NCBI GenBank assembly: GCA_002282445.1
Contig: NCJK01000001.1
Coordinates: 496,001 to 560,000 of the forward strand
DNA: 64,000 nucleotides
DNA from: Burkholderiales bacterium 39-55-53
GTDB taxonomy: Bacteria > Pseudomonadota > Gammaproteobacteria > Burkholderiales > Burkholderiaceae_C
Direction of reading: 5' to 3'
Shown piece by piece: positions 8,277-16,048 of the stretch; positions within the stretch are counted from its first letter, which is position 1, and each line of letters starts with the position of its first letter. The notes under the pieces are model-generated. The model saw only the letters and a list, made by a program, of their open reading frames with translations. It ran no database searches and was not told where the DNA came from. The translations under genes were made by a program, and so were the position numbers.

Positions 8277-9215
8277 TTACGCACTGCATTCCGGAACAGG
8301 GCTTGGTAAAGGTTTACGCTCATAAAAAGCCTGCAAATTTTCCATGGTGAGCGCTGCCATCGCACTTCGCGTTTCTATAGTCGCGCTGGCGATATGCGGG
8401 GTCAACACCACATTGGGTAGACGACGTAGTTCTGGATCGATGATCGGCTCATCCCAAAACACATCGAGGGCAGCACCAGCAATTGCTTTGTCCTTGAGCG
8501 CCTGCACCAACACTGGCTGGTCCACCACGGAGCCTCTTGCCACATTGATGAGGTAACCCCTGTTCCCCAAGGCTTGCAACACCGAAGCCCCAATCATGTT
8601 CTTTGTGTCATCACCACCTGGAACTGCGACCACCAAATAATCTACTTGGGCGGCTAATTGAGTTGCGGTTTTGTGAAAGGCGTACGACAGATCAGCTTTG
8701 GGATCACGGCATGTGTATGAGATCCGCATGTCAAAAGCGGCAGCACGCTTAGCAATTGAACGGCCAATGCGCCCCATCCCAACGATTCCCATTCGCGCAC
8801 CCGATACGGTGGTGACCAACGGAAATTCATCATCCACCCAATCGCCATTGCGCACAAACTTATCGACCTGTGGAATGCGGCGGCCAATGGACAACACCAA
8901 GCCCATCGCCAAATCAGCCACGTCATCCGTCAAGACGCCAGGCGTATGCGTGACCACAATGCCTTTGTCCTTGCAAGCAGTCACATCCACACCGTCATAA
9001 CCTACGCCACATATGGCAACCAGCTTCACATTGGGCAGCATGGTCAGCAGTTTCTTGTCTACCTTGGCCGCACCCGTACCGATCAGCGCGGTGACTTTGC
9101 TCAAAGCGCCTGGGTCTTTGATGTGCGTGTGATCATGCACGATGTAGTCGGCCTCTTGCAGTGCCTTCATCATGAACGGCGGCAAGGGGGAAACTTGCAT
9201 AATTTCTTGAGCCAT
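8277..9215 (-). CDS. D-isomer-specific 2-hydroxyacid dehydrogenase
   Basis: This is a 312-residue NAD(P)-dependent dehydrogenase of the D-2-hydroxyacid family (glyoxylate/hydroxypyruvate reductase-like). The Rossmann motif GMGRIGRSIAKRA is clear. Catalytic residues of the family are visible: Arg in NVARGSVVD, Glu in FWDEP and His in LTPHIAS. A good Shine-Dalgarno (GGAGG) lies 8 nt before the ATG at 9215, so that start is preferred over the in-frame GTG at 9230. It probably interconverts a 2-oxoacid and its D-hydroxyacid; the exact substrate cannot be read from sequence. The gene is monocistronic and divergent from the enoyl-CoA hydratase gene. Confidence 0.88.
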   Translation of the reverse strand: MAQEIMQVSPLPPFMMKALQEADYIVHDHTHIKDPGALSKVTALIGTGAAKVDKKLLTMLPNVKLVAICGVGYDGVDVTACKDKGIVVTHTPGVLTDDVADLAMGLVLSIGRRIPQVDKFVRNGDWVDDEFPLVTTVSGARMGIVGMGRIGRSIAKRAAAFDMRISYTCRDPKADLSYAFHKTATQLAAQVDYLVVAVPGGDDTKNMIGASVLQALGNRGYLINVARGSVVDQPVLVQALKDKAIAGAALDVFWDEPIIDPELRRLPNVVLTPHIASATIETRSAMAALTMENLQAFYERKPLPSPVPECSA

Positions 9216-9296
9216 GACGGAATCCTCCACCTCTCTTATTTGTTCGTAACTCTACTCCCAGTTTGTCCACGGACTGATTGGCTAACATCGAAGGCT

Positions 9297-10070
9297 ATGA
9301 CTGAAGGCACTCCCCTCCTCGACATCACTGGCGCTGTGGCTACTCTCACTTTGCGCCGACCCTCTCAGCGCAACAGCTTGACGGACGATGACCTCAACAC
9401 ACTGCTGGCCCACTTTGAAGCCATCAACCACAACGCCGCTGTCCGAGTGACCGTGTTGCGCGCAGATACCACCGCGCAAAAACAAGGCGTGTTCAGCGCT
9501 GGCTACAACGTGGGCGGCTTTGACAACGACCCCATGGCCCCGTTGTTCTTTGAAAAAATCCCCGAAGCGTTGGAGCGTCTTCGCCCTGTGACGATTTGCG
9601 CCTTGAACGGCAGCGTGTATGGCGGTGCGACCGACCTTGTGCTCGCTTGCGACTTCACGGTGGCACAACGCGGCTACACATGGCGCATGCCCGCAGCGGC
9701 TTTGGGTCTGCACTATTACCCCAGCGGCTTGAGACGCTATGTCAGCCGCTTTGGTTTGCAAGCCAGCAAGAGAGCTTTTCTGCTTGGGCAACCGATGCCC
9801 TACGAAGATTTAGAACCACTGGGTATTTTTGAAGCCTTGGTGAATGAAGATAGCTTTGAAGCCGAGGTCCAAAGCTTGGTCGACGCCATCAGCCAAATGG
9901 CCCCTTTGGCTTTGGCTCAAACCAAGAAAAGTTTGAATGAAATTGCAGCCGGTTTGTACAGCGAGCCTCTACTCAAAGAACGGTCGCGCCAATCGGTACA
10001 CAGCCAAGACTTTGCTGAAGGCCGGGCCGCATTTAACGAACGCCGTCAGCCCAAATTCACAGGTCAGTAA
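9297..10070 (+). CDS. enoyl-CoA hydratase/isomerase family protein
   Basis: This 257-residue crotonase-fold protein is likely to act on an acyl-CoA thioester. Family signs are ATLTLRRPSQRNSLTDD at the N-terminus, an oxyanion-hole region FSAGYNVGGFD, and LNGSVYGGATDLVLACDF, which aligns with the usual GxxxGGGxxLxxxCD block. Position two of the Gly triplet region is Ala rather than Gly, and typical catalytic Glu positions are not obvious, so it could be an isomerase or hydrolase of the family. The start ATG at 9297 follows the divergent dehydrogenase gene after 81 nt. A shared terminator follows the stop. Confidence 0.8.
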   Translation: MTEGTPLLDITGAVATLTLRRPSQRNSLTDDDLNTLLAHFEAINHNAAVRVTVLRADTTAQKQGVFSAGYNVGGFDNDPMAPLFFEKIPEALERLRPVTICALNGSVYGGATDLVLACDFTVAQRGYTWRMPAAALGLHYYPSGLRRYVSRFGLQASKRAFLLGQPMPYEDLEPLGIFEALVNEDSFEAEVQSLVDAISQMAPLALAQTKKSLNEIAAGLYSEPLLKERSRQSVHSQDFAEGRAAFNERRQPKFTGQ

Positions 10071-10083
10071 AGTTCACTCAATA

Positions 10084-10111
10084 AAAAAGGGAACCCAAGG
10101 GTTCCCTTTTT
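10084..10111. terminator. bidirectional terminator between enoyl-CoA hydratase and HiPIP genes
   Basis: AAAAAGGGAACCC and GGGTTCCCTTTTT are perfect complements separated by AA. The symmetric A/T tails suit both convergent genes. Confidence 0.9.
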
Positions 10112-10140
10112 GTTTTGGCCAAGCAGGCCAAAGACTTGAA

Positions 10141-10455
10141 TTAGCCTTTCTTGGCGTAAGCCGAGCACCAGCCTTTGCCAGCAACTTGCTTGCCTGGGAA
10201 CAATGGGCAGCCCGCAGCGGCGTCAGCAGCTTTACCTTGGTACAAAGCGCAGTTGTTGCACAGTTGACCAGCAGCGTATTTAGGTTGCTTGGCTTTGTCC
10301 ACTTTGGTGGCGTCAGCTTTGTAGCCCAAGCCAGCAGCTTGTGGGTCTTTTTCGTCCACCATCGCGGCTTGTGCAGCTGTTGTTGCGAAGGCGGCGACGC
10401 CAGCAACAGAAATGGTTTGCATCATGAATACGCGACGGTTGGTTGGTTTGTTCAT
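10141..10455 (-). CDS. high-potential iron-sulfur protein (HiPIP)
   Basis: This is a 104-residue periplasmic electron carrier. A twin-arginine signal (NRRVFMMQTISVAG) covers the first 30 residues with a likely cut after AQA. The mature part carries the four cluster cysteines C66, C69, C83 and C97 in the HiPIP spacing (CNNC, then GCPLFPG, then GWCSAY). HiPIPs hold one [4Fe-4S] cluster and shuttle electrons in the periplasm, often to oxidases or photosynthetic centres. The ATG at 10455 has a good AAGGGG site before it; a longer reading frame upstream lacks family similarity. No redox partner gene is adjacent. Confidence 0.93.
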   Translation of the reverse strand: MNKPTNRRVFMMQTISVAGVAAFATTAAQAAMVDEKDPQAAGLGYKADATKVDKAKQPKYAAGQLCNNCALYQGKAADAAAGCPLFPGKQVAGKGWCSAYAKKG

Positions 10456-10592
10456 CAATGTCCCCTTGGGAAAGTTTGAAATTGGGCCAGAACATACTGG
10501 CTGGCATATCTTAACGACAGTCGCCGGTGAATGATTGATCGATATCAAAACCTTTTGTGAACGTGGGCCAAAGAAATCGTTATCCTTTGCCC

Positions 10593-11231
10593 ATGAATGA
10601 CATTGCCCACATCCGCAAAAGCTACGAACGCGCAGAGCTCAACGAATCAGCCTCTGCGGCCGACCCGATGCAGCAGTTTGACCAATGGCTAAATGAAGCC
10701 ATTTCTGGCGAGCTACCAGAACCCAACGCCATGACCTTAGCCACCGTCAGCAGCGACTTGCGACCCAGCACCCGCGTGGTACTCATCAAAGGCTATGACG
10801 AGCGCGGCATTGTGTGGTTTACCAATTACAACAGCCGCAAAGGCCAGCAATTGGCAGGCAACCCATTTGCGGCCTTGCAGTTTCATTGGGTCGAGCTAGA
10901 ACGCGTGGTGCGCATCGAAGGCCGCGTAGAAAAAATCAGCGATGCCGAAAGTGACGACTATTTCAACAGCCGCCCGCTGGATTCGCGCATCGGCGCATGG
11001 GCCAGCCCACAAAGCCAGGTGATCGACGGGCGCGGCACGTTGGTAGCCAACGCCGCCAAATACGGCGCACAGTTTTTACTGCAACCGCCTCGCCCTCCAC
11101 ACTGGGGCGGCTATCGCTTGGTGCCCGACCAGTGGGAGTTTTGGCAAGGCCGCAAGAGCCGCTTGCATGACCGCTTGCGTTACCGCCAATCGGCTGATGG
11201 CGATTGGATACGCGAACGACTTGCCCCATAA
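10593..11231 (+). CDS. pdxH: pyridoxamine 5'-phosphate oxidase
   Basis: This 212-residue FMN enzyme makes pyridoxal 5'-phosphate from the pyridoxine or pyridoxamine phosphates. Typical blocks are present: [52 protein letters not shown] and the C-terminal [14 protein letters not shown] followed by RLHDRLRY. The ATG at 10593 gives the usual N-terminus [16 protein letters not shown]; a GTG 36 nt earlier in frame is less likely. The gene is alone and divergent from HiPIP. Confidence 0.95.
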   Translation: MNDIAHIRKSYERAELNESASAADPMQQFDQWLNEAISGELPEPNAMTLATVSSDLRPSTRVVLIKGYDERGIVWFTNYNSRKGQQLAGNPFAALQFHWVELERVVRIEGRVEKISDAESDDYFNSRPLDSRIGAWASPQSQVIDGRGTLVANAAKYGAQFLLQPPRPPHWGGYRLVPDQWEFWQGRKSRLHDRLRYRQSADGDWIRERLAP

Positions 11232-11262
11232 ATCAGCAGACCCAAACAGCGTGACACAAAAT

Positions 11263-11286
11263 AAAAGCGGCACTGAGGCAGCTTTT
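11263..11286. terminator. weak bidirectional terminator between pdxH and the TonB receptor gene
   Basis: AAAAGC at 11263-11268 pairs with GCTTTT at 11281-11286 around a GC-rich 12-nt loop. An outer pair, ATCAGCAG (11232-11239) and CTGCTGAT (11297-11304), encloses it. The stem is short, so efficiency is uncertain. Confidence 0.5.
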
Positions 11287-11306
11287 GTTGTTGGTGCTGC
11301 TGATGC

Positions 11307-13454
11307 TTAGAAGCTCACTTGAGCGCCGACCTTCAAGCTACGCCCTGCAATAGGCGGTGCATTGGTTGTCATCGTCTGCGTCAACACCGACGTGGACGAG
11401 TACGCTAGCTTGTTGGTGATGTTGTCGAGCTTGGCAAACAACAGCCAATGCGTAGGCCCGTAGGTATGTGCGTGGTAGTTGATGCCCGCATTCCACAGCG
11501 TGTGGCCTGCGGTGGCGATACCTGGCTCAGTACCGTTGTCTGGCACACGGTTTTGAGCCGCCGCATGCATAAAGCCAAAACGTGCACCCCACGCGTTGCG
11601 TGACCACACGGCATCAGCACCCACGCGCATCGGCGCAATGCGTGGCAAGTAGCTGTTGTGCGTCAGGTCTTTGGCTCGCACCACATCGGCACGAAGTTCG
11701 AGGTCCATCGCGCCGTGCGCTGCGTTGGGGGAGAGCAAAGCCGATTGACCGCCGACCAAGCGTAGCTTGGCGGTGGACTCGATACCGTAGAAGCGGGCTC
11801 GGACGCCTTCAAATCTATACACAGGCACATCTTGACCAACAGGATTCACGAACACTTCATTCGTGGAATCCCATCCCTCCCCAGTTGGCCGCAACGCCAA
11901 GTAATTAGAGAACTGTGATGCAAAACCAGTGATGCCAAATTTGTGTGGCCCTTGCTTCCATTCGCCGCCCACATCTAACTGCGTGCCTTTTTCTAAACCA
12001 TTGCTGGGCTGACCAATCTCATAGGCTGCTGTGGCCACGTGTTCGCCATGGGCAAACAACTCGTAGTCTTTGGGGGCGCGTTGACTGGCACTGAGGTTGG
12101 TGGTGAGCTGCCAACCGTTTTGCGCTTCGCCCACACGCAAGTTGCGCATGGCACCCAATGCAAAACTGAGGGGTTTGAATTTCTTGGATTGAGCCGCATT
12201 GTCATTGTTCGGTCCAATGCCTTGAAATGACACGACTTCCACAGTTTCAGCTCGCGCACCTGCACTGAGCTGACCCCAAGTTGTTTTCAGCGCTTGATAG
12301 GTAAACACACCTGTGCTTTGCGTACGACTAGACGGCAAAAAGCGCTCATCACCCGTGGCACTCAACTTATTGCGCTCGCCCTGTATACCCACAACACCTT
12401 CAAGCTGCATGCCATTGCTCAGTCGAACAGCACGCTGACGACCTTCCAATCTCAAGTCATGCCCCTTGTTGTCAAAACGTGTACCGGCATCCGCACCTTC
12501 GTATTCGGTGTGCGTGTAGTTGGTGTTGCCCAGTTGAAACTTGAGGTCTTGAAACACCCCAACCTCTCTCACTAAGCCCTCCATCACATGATGGCGTCGC
12601 AACATGCCAATGGTCACCCCAGGCTCTGCCACCGTGCCATAGGTGCTGCGGTATTCGCTGGTCGACAAACCCAAGTAGCCGCGATCAAACAACAATGTGC
12701 CGCCCACTGCGCCACCTTTGCTGTCGCTGGCTGAGTTACACACGCGACGACCGTTGGGTGTTGTAACAGTGTCACTGACACAGTTCATGTCTTTAGGCAC
12801 ACGCAAGTTTTTGGTGCTGCGGTCAAACGCATCGACGTGCAACACAAATTTGTCATTGCCCGCCTCTACCAGCGCACCTGTGCTGCGCTCATCGGCTGCA
12901 CCACCAGCACGCACTTCGGCTTTGCCCATCACGCCACCTTTGGCATCAAAGGTGCGTTCGCGCGAAATGCGGTTGTCGATCACATTCACCACACCGCCGA
13001 TGGCGCTGCCGCCGTAAAGCAAAGTGGCTGGGCCGCGTAGCACTTCAATGCGCTCGGTGGTGAGGGGGTCAATCGGCACAGCATGGTCATTGCTGAGGCC
13101 CGACACGTCCATGTTCGCGCCACTGTTTTGCAGAATGCGAATGCGGTCGCCTTCCATGCCACGAATGATGGGGCGGCCCACGTTAGGACCGAATGAGCTG
13201 TTGGCAATGCCAGGCAGGTTGTCTAGCGTTTCGCCCAAGGTACTGCCTTGGCGTTGGGTAAGCGCTGCGCCTGAGAGCTGCTGCGCGGGAACCAACAAAC
13301 CGCCACCTTCTAGGTTGCGAGCAGTGATGGTGACCTCATCCAAACGATGGGCATCATCGGTATGTGCCGTTTGCGCCCATGCGGTGCCTAGCGAGAGAGA
13401 GAAAAATGAATAAGCGGCAGCGGCCACGGCGCTGCGTTGAAAAACGTGTGTCAT
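11307..13454 (-). CDS. TonB-dependent outer membrane receptor (possibly metal, ZnuD-like)
   Basis: This 715-residue receptor has a signal peptide ending at WAQ, an N-terminal plug (LDEVTITARNLEGG, then GSTLGETLDNLPGI and RPIIRGMEGDRIRILQNS) and a long beta-barrel ending in the typical terminal Phe (GAQVSF). The barrel segment APKDYELFAHGEHVATAAYEIG resembles the ZnuD-type zinc/haem receptors. The mature N-terminus carries HTDDAHRLDE. The ATG at 13454 with AGGA seven bases upstream is preferred over a longer frame. It follows a small His-containing protein, together suggesting uptake or handling of a metal. Energy comes from TonB/ExbBD encoded elsewhere. The receptor class is certain; the substrate is inferred. 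Confidence 0.88.
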   Translation of the reverse strand: MTHVFQRSAVAAAAYSFFSLSLGTAWAQTAHTDDAHRLDEVTITARNLEGGGLLVPAQQLSGAALTQRQGSTLGETLDNLPGIANSSFGPNVGRPIIRGMEGDRIRILQNSGANMDVSGLSNDHAVPIDPLTTERIEVLRGPATLLYGGSAIGGVVNVIDNRISRERTFDAKGGVMGKAEVRAGGAADERSTGALVEAGNDKFVLHVDAFDRSTKNLRVPKDMNCVSDTVTTPNGRRVCNSASDSKGGAVGGTLLFDRGYLGLSTSEYRSTYGTVAEPGVTIGMLRRHHVMEGLVREVGVFQDLKFQLGNTNYTHTEYEGADAGTRFDNKGHDLRLEGRQRAVRLSNGMQLEGVVGIQGERNKLSATGDERFLPSSRTQSTGVFTYQALKTTWGQLSAGARAETVEVVSFQGIGPNNDNAAQSKKFKPLSFALGAMRNLRVGEAQNGWQLTTNLSASQRAPKDYELFAHGEHVATAAYEIGQPSNGLEKGTQLDVGGEWKQGPHKFGITGFASQFSNYLALRPTGEGWDSTNEVFVNPVGQDVPVYRFEGVRARFYGIESTAKLRLVGGQSALLSPNAAHGAMDLELRADVVRAKDLTHNSYLPRIAPMRVGADAVWSRNAWGARFGFMHAAAQNRVPDNGTEPGIATAGHTLWNAGINYHAHTYGPTHWLLFAKLDNITNKLAYSSTSVLTQTMTTNAPPIAGRSLKVGAQVSF

Positions 13455-13467
13455 GTGATATTCCTGC

Positions 13468-13486
13468 GGGGCGAATGCATCGCCCC
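13468..13486 (-). promoter_or_regulatory. hairpin just upstream of the TonB receptor ribosome binding site
   Basis: GGGGCGA and TCGCCCC form a perfect 7-bp stem with a 5-nt loop, ending about 14 nt before the start codon at 13454 and directly next to the AGGA site. It has no T-run, so it is not an ordinary terminator. It could influence translation start or mRNA stability. Confidence 0.5.
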
Positions 13487-13505
13487 TTATGTTTTGCAAT
13501 GAGAA

Positions 13506-13539
13506 ATCAGCACACCCGCTTTAAGCTAGGTGCGCTGAT
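13506..13539 (-). promoter_or_regulatory. strong intercistronic stem-loop
   Basis: On the minus strand, ATCAGCGCACC pairs with GGTGTGCTGAT over 11 bp (one G-U), leaving a 12-nt loop that itself contains GCTTAAAGC-like symmetry. It lies between the small His-rich gene and the TonB receptor gene. The bases after it (TTTCTCATT) are only weakly T-rich. It may be an attenuator, a processing site or an mRNA stabiliser. Confidence 0.5.
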
Positions 13540-13546
13540 GAGTTGT

Positions 13547-13930
13547 TCAAAGCAAAGCAGCAGGTGGCCCTCGGGCCGCATAGAAGCGCTCAAACAGCGC
13601 AAAGCGCTCATGCAAGCTCAGCGCATACCAAATGTGCAACGCTGGCAACGCAACTGACGCCATGGTGGATGTCACCAACACGTCTGCAGAGGCATGGTCA
13701 ATCAACTGGCACAAGCCTGGGTTTTGATGGTCACACCAGATGGCCGCCAAAACATCAACCTTCTGTTCCACGGCTTGGGCGGGCGTAACTAAGTTGGGGT
13801 TGGGATGCACCACACGGTGAACCATCCCCATGGTTTGCAACAGCACCAAGGTGGTCAACAAAGCCAGCATCATCTGACGCAAGCTGCGCAGACTCAAAGC
13901 CAAAGGCATCCAGCGCAACGCGTCAGCCAT
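13547..13930 (-). CDS. small His/Cys-containing protein, DUF2946-like
   Basis: This is a 127-residue protein of unknown function. A hydrophobic segment near residues 18-35 (MMLALLTTLVLLQ) looks like a signal anchor. After it come HRVVHPN, IWCDHQNPGLCQLIDHASADVL and two later aromatic stretches. The spaced His and Cys residues recall the DUF2946 family, small proteins often found beside metal-responsive TonB receptors. Its start codon overlaps the end of msrA by 8 nt, so it should be translationally coupled to msrA, and the TonB receptor gene follows after 92 nt. A role in metal handling is inference from this context. Confidence 0.65.
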   Translation of the reverse strand: MADALRWMPLALSLRSLRQMMLALLTTLVLLQTMGMVHRVVHPNPNLVTPAQAVEQKVDVLAAIWCDHQNPGLCQLIDHASADVLVTSTMASVALPALHIWYALSLHERFALFERFYAARGPPAALL

Positions 13931-14480
13931 GGTTCACCTTATCGGCAAAGGTCTGCACAAACTTTTGCACCTTGGGAGCCACCACAAAGGCGCAGTAGCC
14001 TTGGTTGGGGTGTTGCTCAAAGTAGTCTTGGTGGTAGTCCTCGGCAGCCGAGTAATTGGCCAAGGCTTGCAGTTCTGTCACCACACGCCCAGCAAGTTCG
14101 GCATTGACATCATCTAACACCTGCTGCGCTACCGCGCGGTCAGCTTCGTCACGCCAGTAAATACCGCTTCGGTATTGCGTGCCAGCATCGTTGCCTTGAC
14201 GGTTCAGGGTCGTGGGGTCATGAATGACAAAGAAAATTTCTAACAACTCACGCAGGCTGGTCACGCTTGGGTCGTAGGTCAAACGCACCACCTCGTTGTG
14301 GCCGGTGTCGCCCTCGCACACTTGCGCGTAAGTGGGATTGATCGTGTGGCCGTTGCAGTAGCCCGACTCCACATCCAAAACGCCCTTCACACGCACAAAC
14401 ACGGCTTCGGTACACCAAAAGCAGCCACCACCCAAGGTGATGACCTTGGAAGCTTGGGTGAGCGCGGTGTGTGTTGTCAT
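13923..14480 (-). CDS. msrA: peptide-methionine (S)-S-oxide reductase MsrA
   Basis: This 185-residue enzyme repairs methionine sulfoxide in proteins. The catalytic Cys motif GGGCFWCTEAVF lies near residue 20, and the usual blocks SGYCNGHTINPTY, GHNEVVRLTYDP and GTQYRSGIYW are intact. The ATG at 14480 gives a start close to the catalytic motif as in the family; a much longer in-frame extension lacks similarity. Its stop overlaps the start of the next gene by 8 nt. Together with the downstream genes this is probably one transcript. It is divergent from the YdcF-like gene. Confidence 0.94.
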   Translation of the reverse strand: MTTHTALTQASKVITLGGGCFWCTEAVFVRVKGVLDVESGYCNGHTINPTYAQVCEGDTGHNEVVRLTYDPSVTSLRELLEIFFVIHDPTTLNRQGNDAGTQYRSGIYWRDEADRAVAQQVLDDVNAELAGRVVTELQALANYSAAEDYHQDYFEQHPNQGYCAFVVAPKVQKFVQTFADKVNHG

Positions 14481-14550
14481 AAGGCTTGATTCTATGATTG
14501 TGTACGCCAAAGCACAGATACCCGCAACACTTGTAGGCAAACTGAATCTC

Positions 14551-15327
14551 ATGGACACACTGCTCGCACTCAAACCCATCCTCACCACACTGGTTTTACC
14601 AGCCTGCAGTGCATTACTGGCTCTTTTCGCCCTGTTGGTGTGGGCGTGGCGTTGCGGCGCATGTGTGCAGGGTCGTGTGGCTATTGCACTGGCTGGCATG
14701 ACCACGCTGCTGCTTTGGCTGCTGAGCTGTCAAGCCGTCGCCATTTGGTTGTCCTTGCATTTGCTGCCGCAAGTCAGTCCGGTCAGCCCAGACGATCTTA
14801 AGCGCCAAAACGTCCAAGCCATCGTGGTGCTGGGCGGCGGGGTTGAAAACGACGCTGTTGAATACAACGGCCCCACGCTCTCGCCAGACGCAATGTCTCG
14901 ACTTTTGTATGGCGTGCATCTGTCTCGCAGCACTCAATTGCCCATGGCCTACACCGGCGGCATTGGTTGGGCTGGACAAAACAACCAAAGCTCTGAGGCC
15001 GAGGTGGCTGCCCTTGCACTGACGCGTTTAGGCGTTCCCCCATTGCGTTGGCAAGAGACTCAATCGCGCGACACGCGTGAAAACGCTTTACTCACAGCTG
15101 CCCTGCTCAAAGGTGACCATGTCACCCACATTGCCTTGGTCACTCATGCTTGGCACATGCCACGCAGCGTGCGGCAATTTGAAGCAGCAGGTCTGCAAGT
15201 CACGCCTGCCCCCATGGGCTTTGTGCGTAGCGACCTTTCGACTTGGCTGCAATGGCTGCCCAGCGGCAAAGGCCTGCGTGACAGCGGCTGGATCATCCGT
15301 GAATGGCTGGGGCTATTGCTCACCTAA
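14551..15327 (+). CDS. YdcF/SanA-like protein (DUF218)
   Basis: This 258-residue membrane-anchored protein has two N-terminal hydrophobic segments (about residues 7-30 and 45-65) followed by a DUF218 domain. The domain shows QAIVVLGGGVENDA, the Asp/Arg-rich RDTRENALL stretch, and HIALVTHAWHMPRSVRQFEAAGL. YdcF-family proteins are linked to envelope or cell-wall functions, possibly S-adenosylmethionine binding; no reaction is established. The ATG at 14551 is chosen because it starts just before the first helix; an ATG at 14494 is also possible. It is divergent from msrA. Confidence 0.78.
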   Translation: MDTLLALKPILTTLVLPACSALLALFALLVWAWRCGACVQGRVAIALAGMTTLLLWLLSCQAVAIWLSLHLLPQVSPVSPDDLKRQNVQAIVVLGGGVENDAVEYNGPTLSPDAMSRLLYGVHLSRSTQLPMAYTGGIGWAGQNNQSSEAEVAALALTRLGVPPLRWQETQSRDTRENALLTAALLKGDHVTHIALVTHAWHMPRSVRQFEAAGLQVTPAPMGFVRSDLSTWLQWLPSGKGLRDSGWIIREWLGLLLT

Positions 15328-15350
15328 GTGCATCAAAAGAATTAAGCTGG

Positions 15351-15370
15351 TACATTACTAACCAATCAGT
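15351..15370 (+). promoter_or_regulatory. candidate promoter/operator of the tetR-RND operon
   Basis: TACATT (15351-15356) fits a -10 box and is followed at once by ACTAACCAATCAGT, an imperfect dyad (ACTAA and TCAGT halves) of the kind bound by AcrR/TetR-type repressors. It lies 13 nt before the tetR start codon. The -35 region is poor. The repressor encoded next door is the obvious candidate to bind here. Confidence 0.4.
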
Positions 15371-15382
15371 CATTAGCAGCAC

Positions 15383-16048
15383 ATGACATCCGAAACACTC
15401 CTCAGCCACGCAGATCAAGCACCCAAACGCGAGCGTCGTAAAGAAGCCCGTCCCGGTGAATTGGTCACGGCTGCGCGTGATTTGTTTGTTGAAAAAGGCT
15501 TTGCTGCGACGCGTGCTGATGAAGTGGCGGCGCGTGCCGGCGTGTCCAAAGGCACCCTGTTTTTGTACTTTCAGAGCAAAGAAGATTTGTTCAAAGCGGT
15601 CATCACCGAAAACATCGCCAATTTGTTTCCCGCGTGGAACGAAGAATTCAAAGCTTTTTCGGGCAGCAGCGCTGACATGCTGCACTACGCCATGGACTTG
15701 TGGTGGAACAACGTGGGCAACACACCTGCCAGCGGCATTGTCAAACTGATTTTCAGTGAAGCCCAAAACTTTCCCGAAATCGCCGCCTTCTACCAACGCG
15801 AAGTGGTGGAGCCCGGCACGCATCTGCTGCAAAGCATCTTGCAACGTGGGGTCGACAGTGGCGAGTTTTGCGCGATGGACACCAGCAAAAGTGTGTTCAG
15901 CATCATCTCCCCCATGATTTTTTTGATGATGTGGAAACACTCAATGGGCGCTTGCGCCGCGTCCGCCAACATTGTTGACCCCCAAGAATTTATTCACCTG
16001 CACGTTGATTTGCTCATCAACGGCGTGCGTGCAAAGAACACCTTATGA
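15383..16048 (+). CDS. TetR/AcrR family transcriptional regulator
   Basis: This 221-residue regulator has an N-terminal TetR helix-turn-helix at about residues 27-70 (LVTAARDLFVEKGF, ADEVAARAGVSKGTLFLYF, KEDLFKAVI) and an all-helical ligand-binding C-terminal domain. It is the first gene of the efflux operon, and its stop overlaps the adaptor gene start by 4 nt (ATGA), so it is co-transcribed with the pump it probably represses. The inducing ligand is unknown. Confidence 0.9.
   Translation: MTSETLLSHADQAPKRERRKEARPGELVTAARDLFVEKGFAATRADEVAARAGVSKGTLFLYFQSKEDLFKAVITENIANLFPAWNEEFKAFSGSSADMLHYAMDLWWNNVGNTPASGIVKLIFSEAQNFPEIAAFYQREVVEPGTHLLQSILQRGVDSGEFCAMDTSKSVFSIISPMIFLMMWKHSMGACAASANIVDPQEFIHLHVDLLINGVRAKNTL

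Noticed and set aside
13455-13546. Cobalamin riboswitch before the TonB receptor
   Set aside because: The region has two hairpins but is too short and lacks a recognisable B12-box-like core, so it is listed only as unnamed structure.
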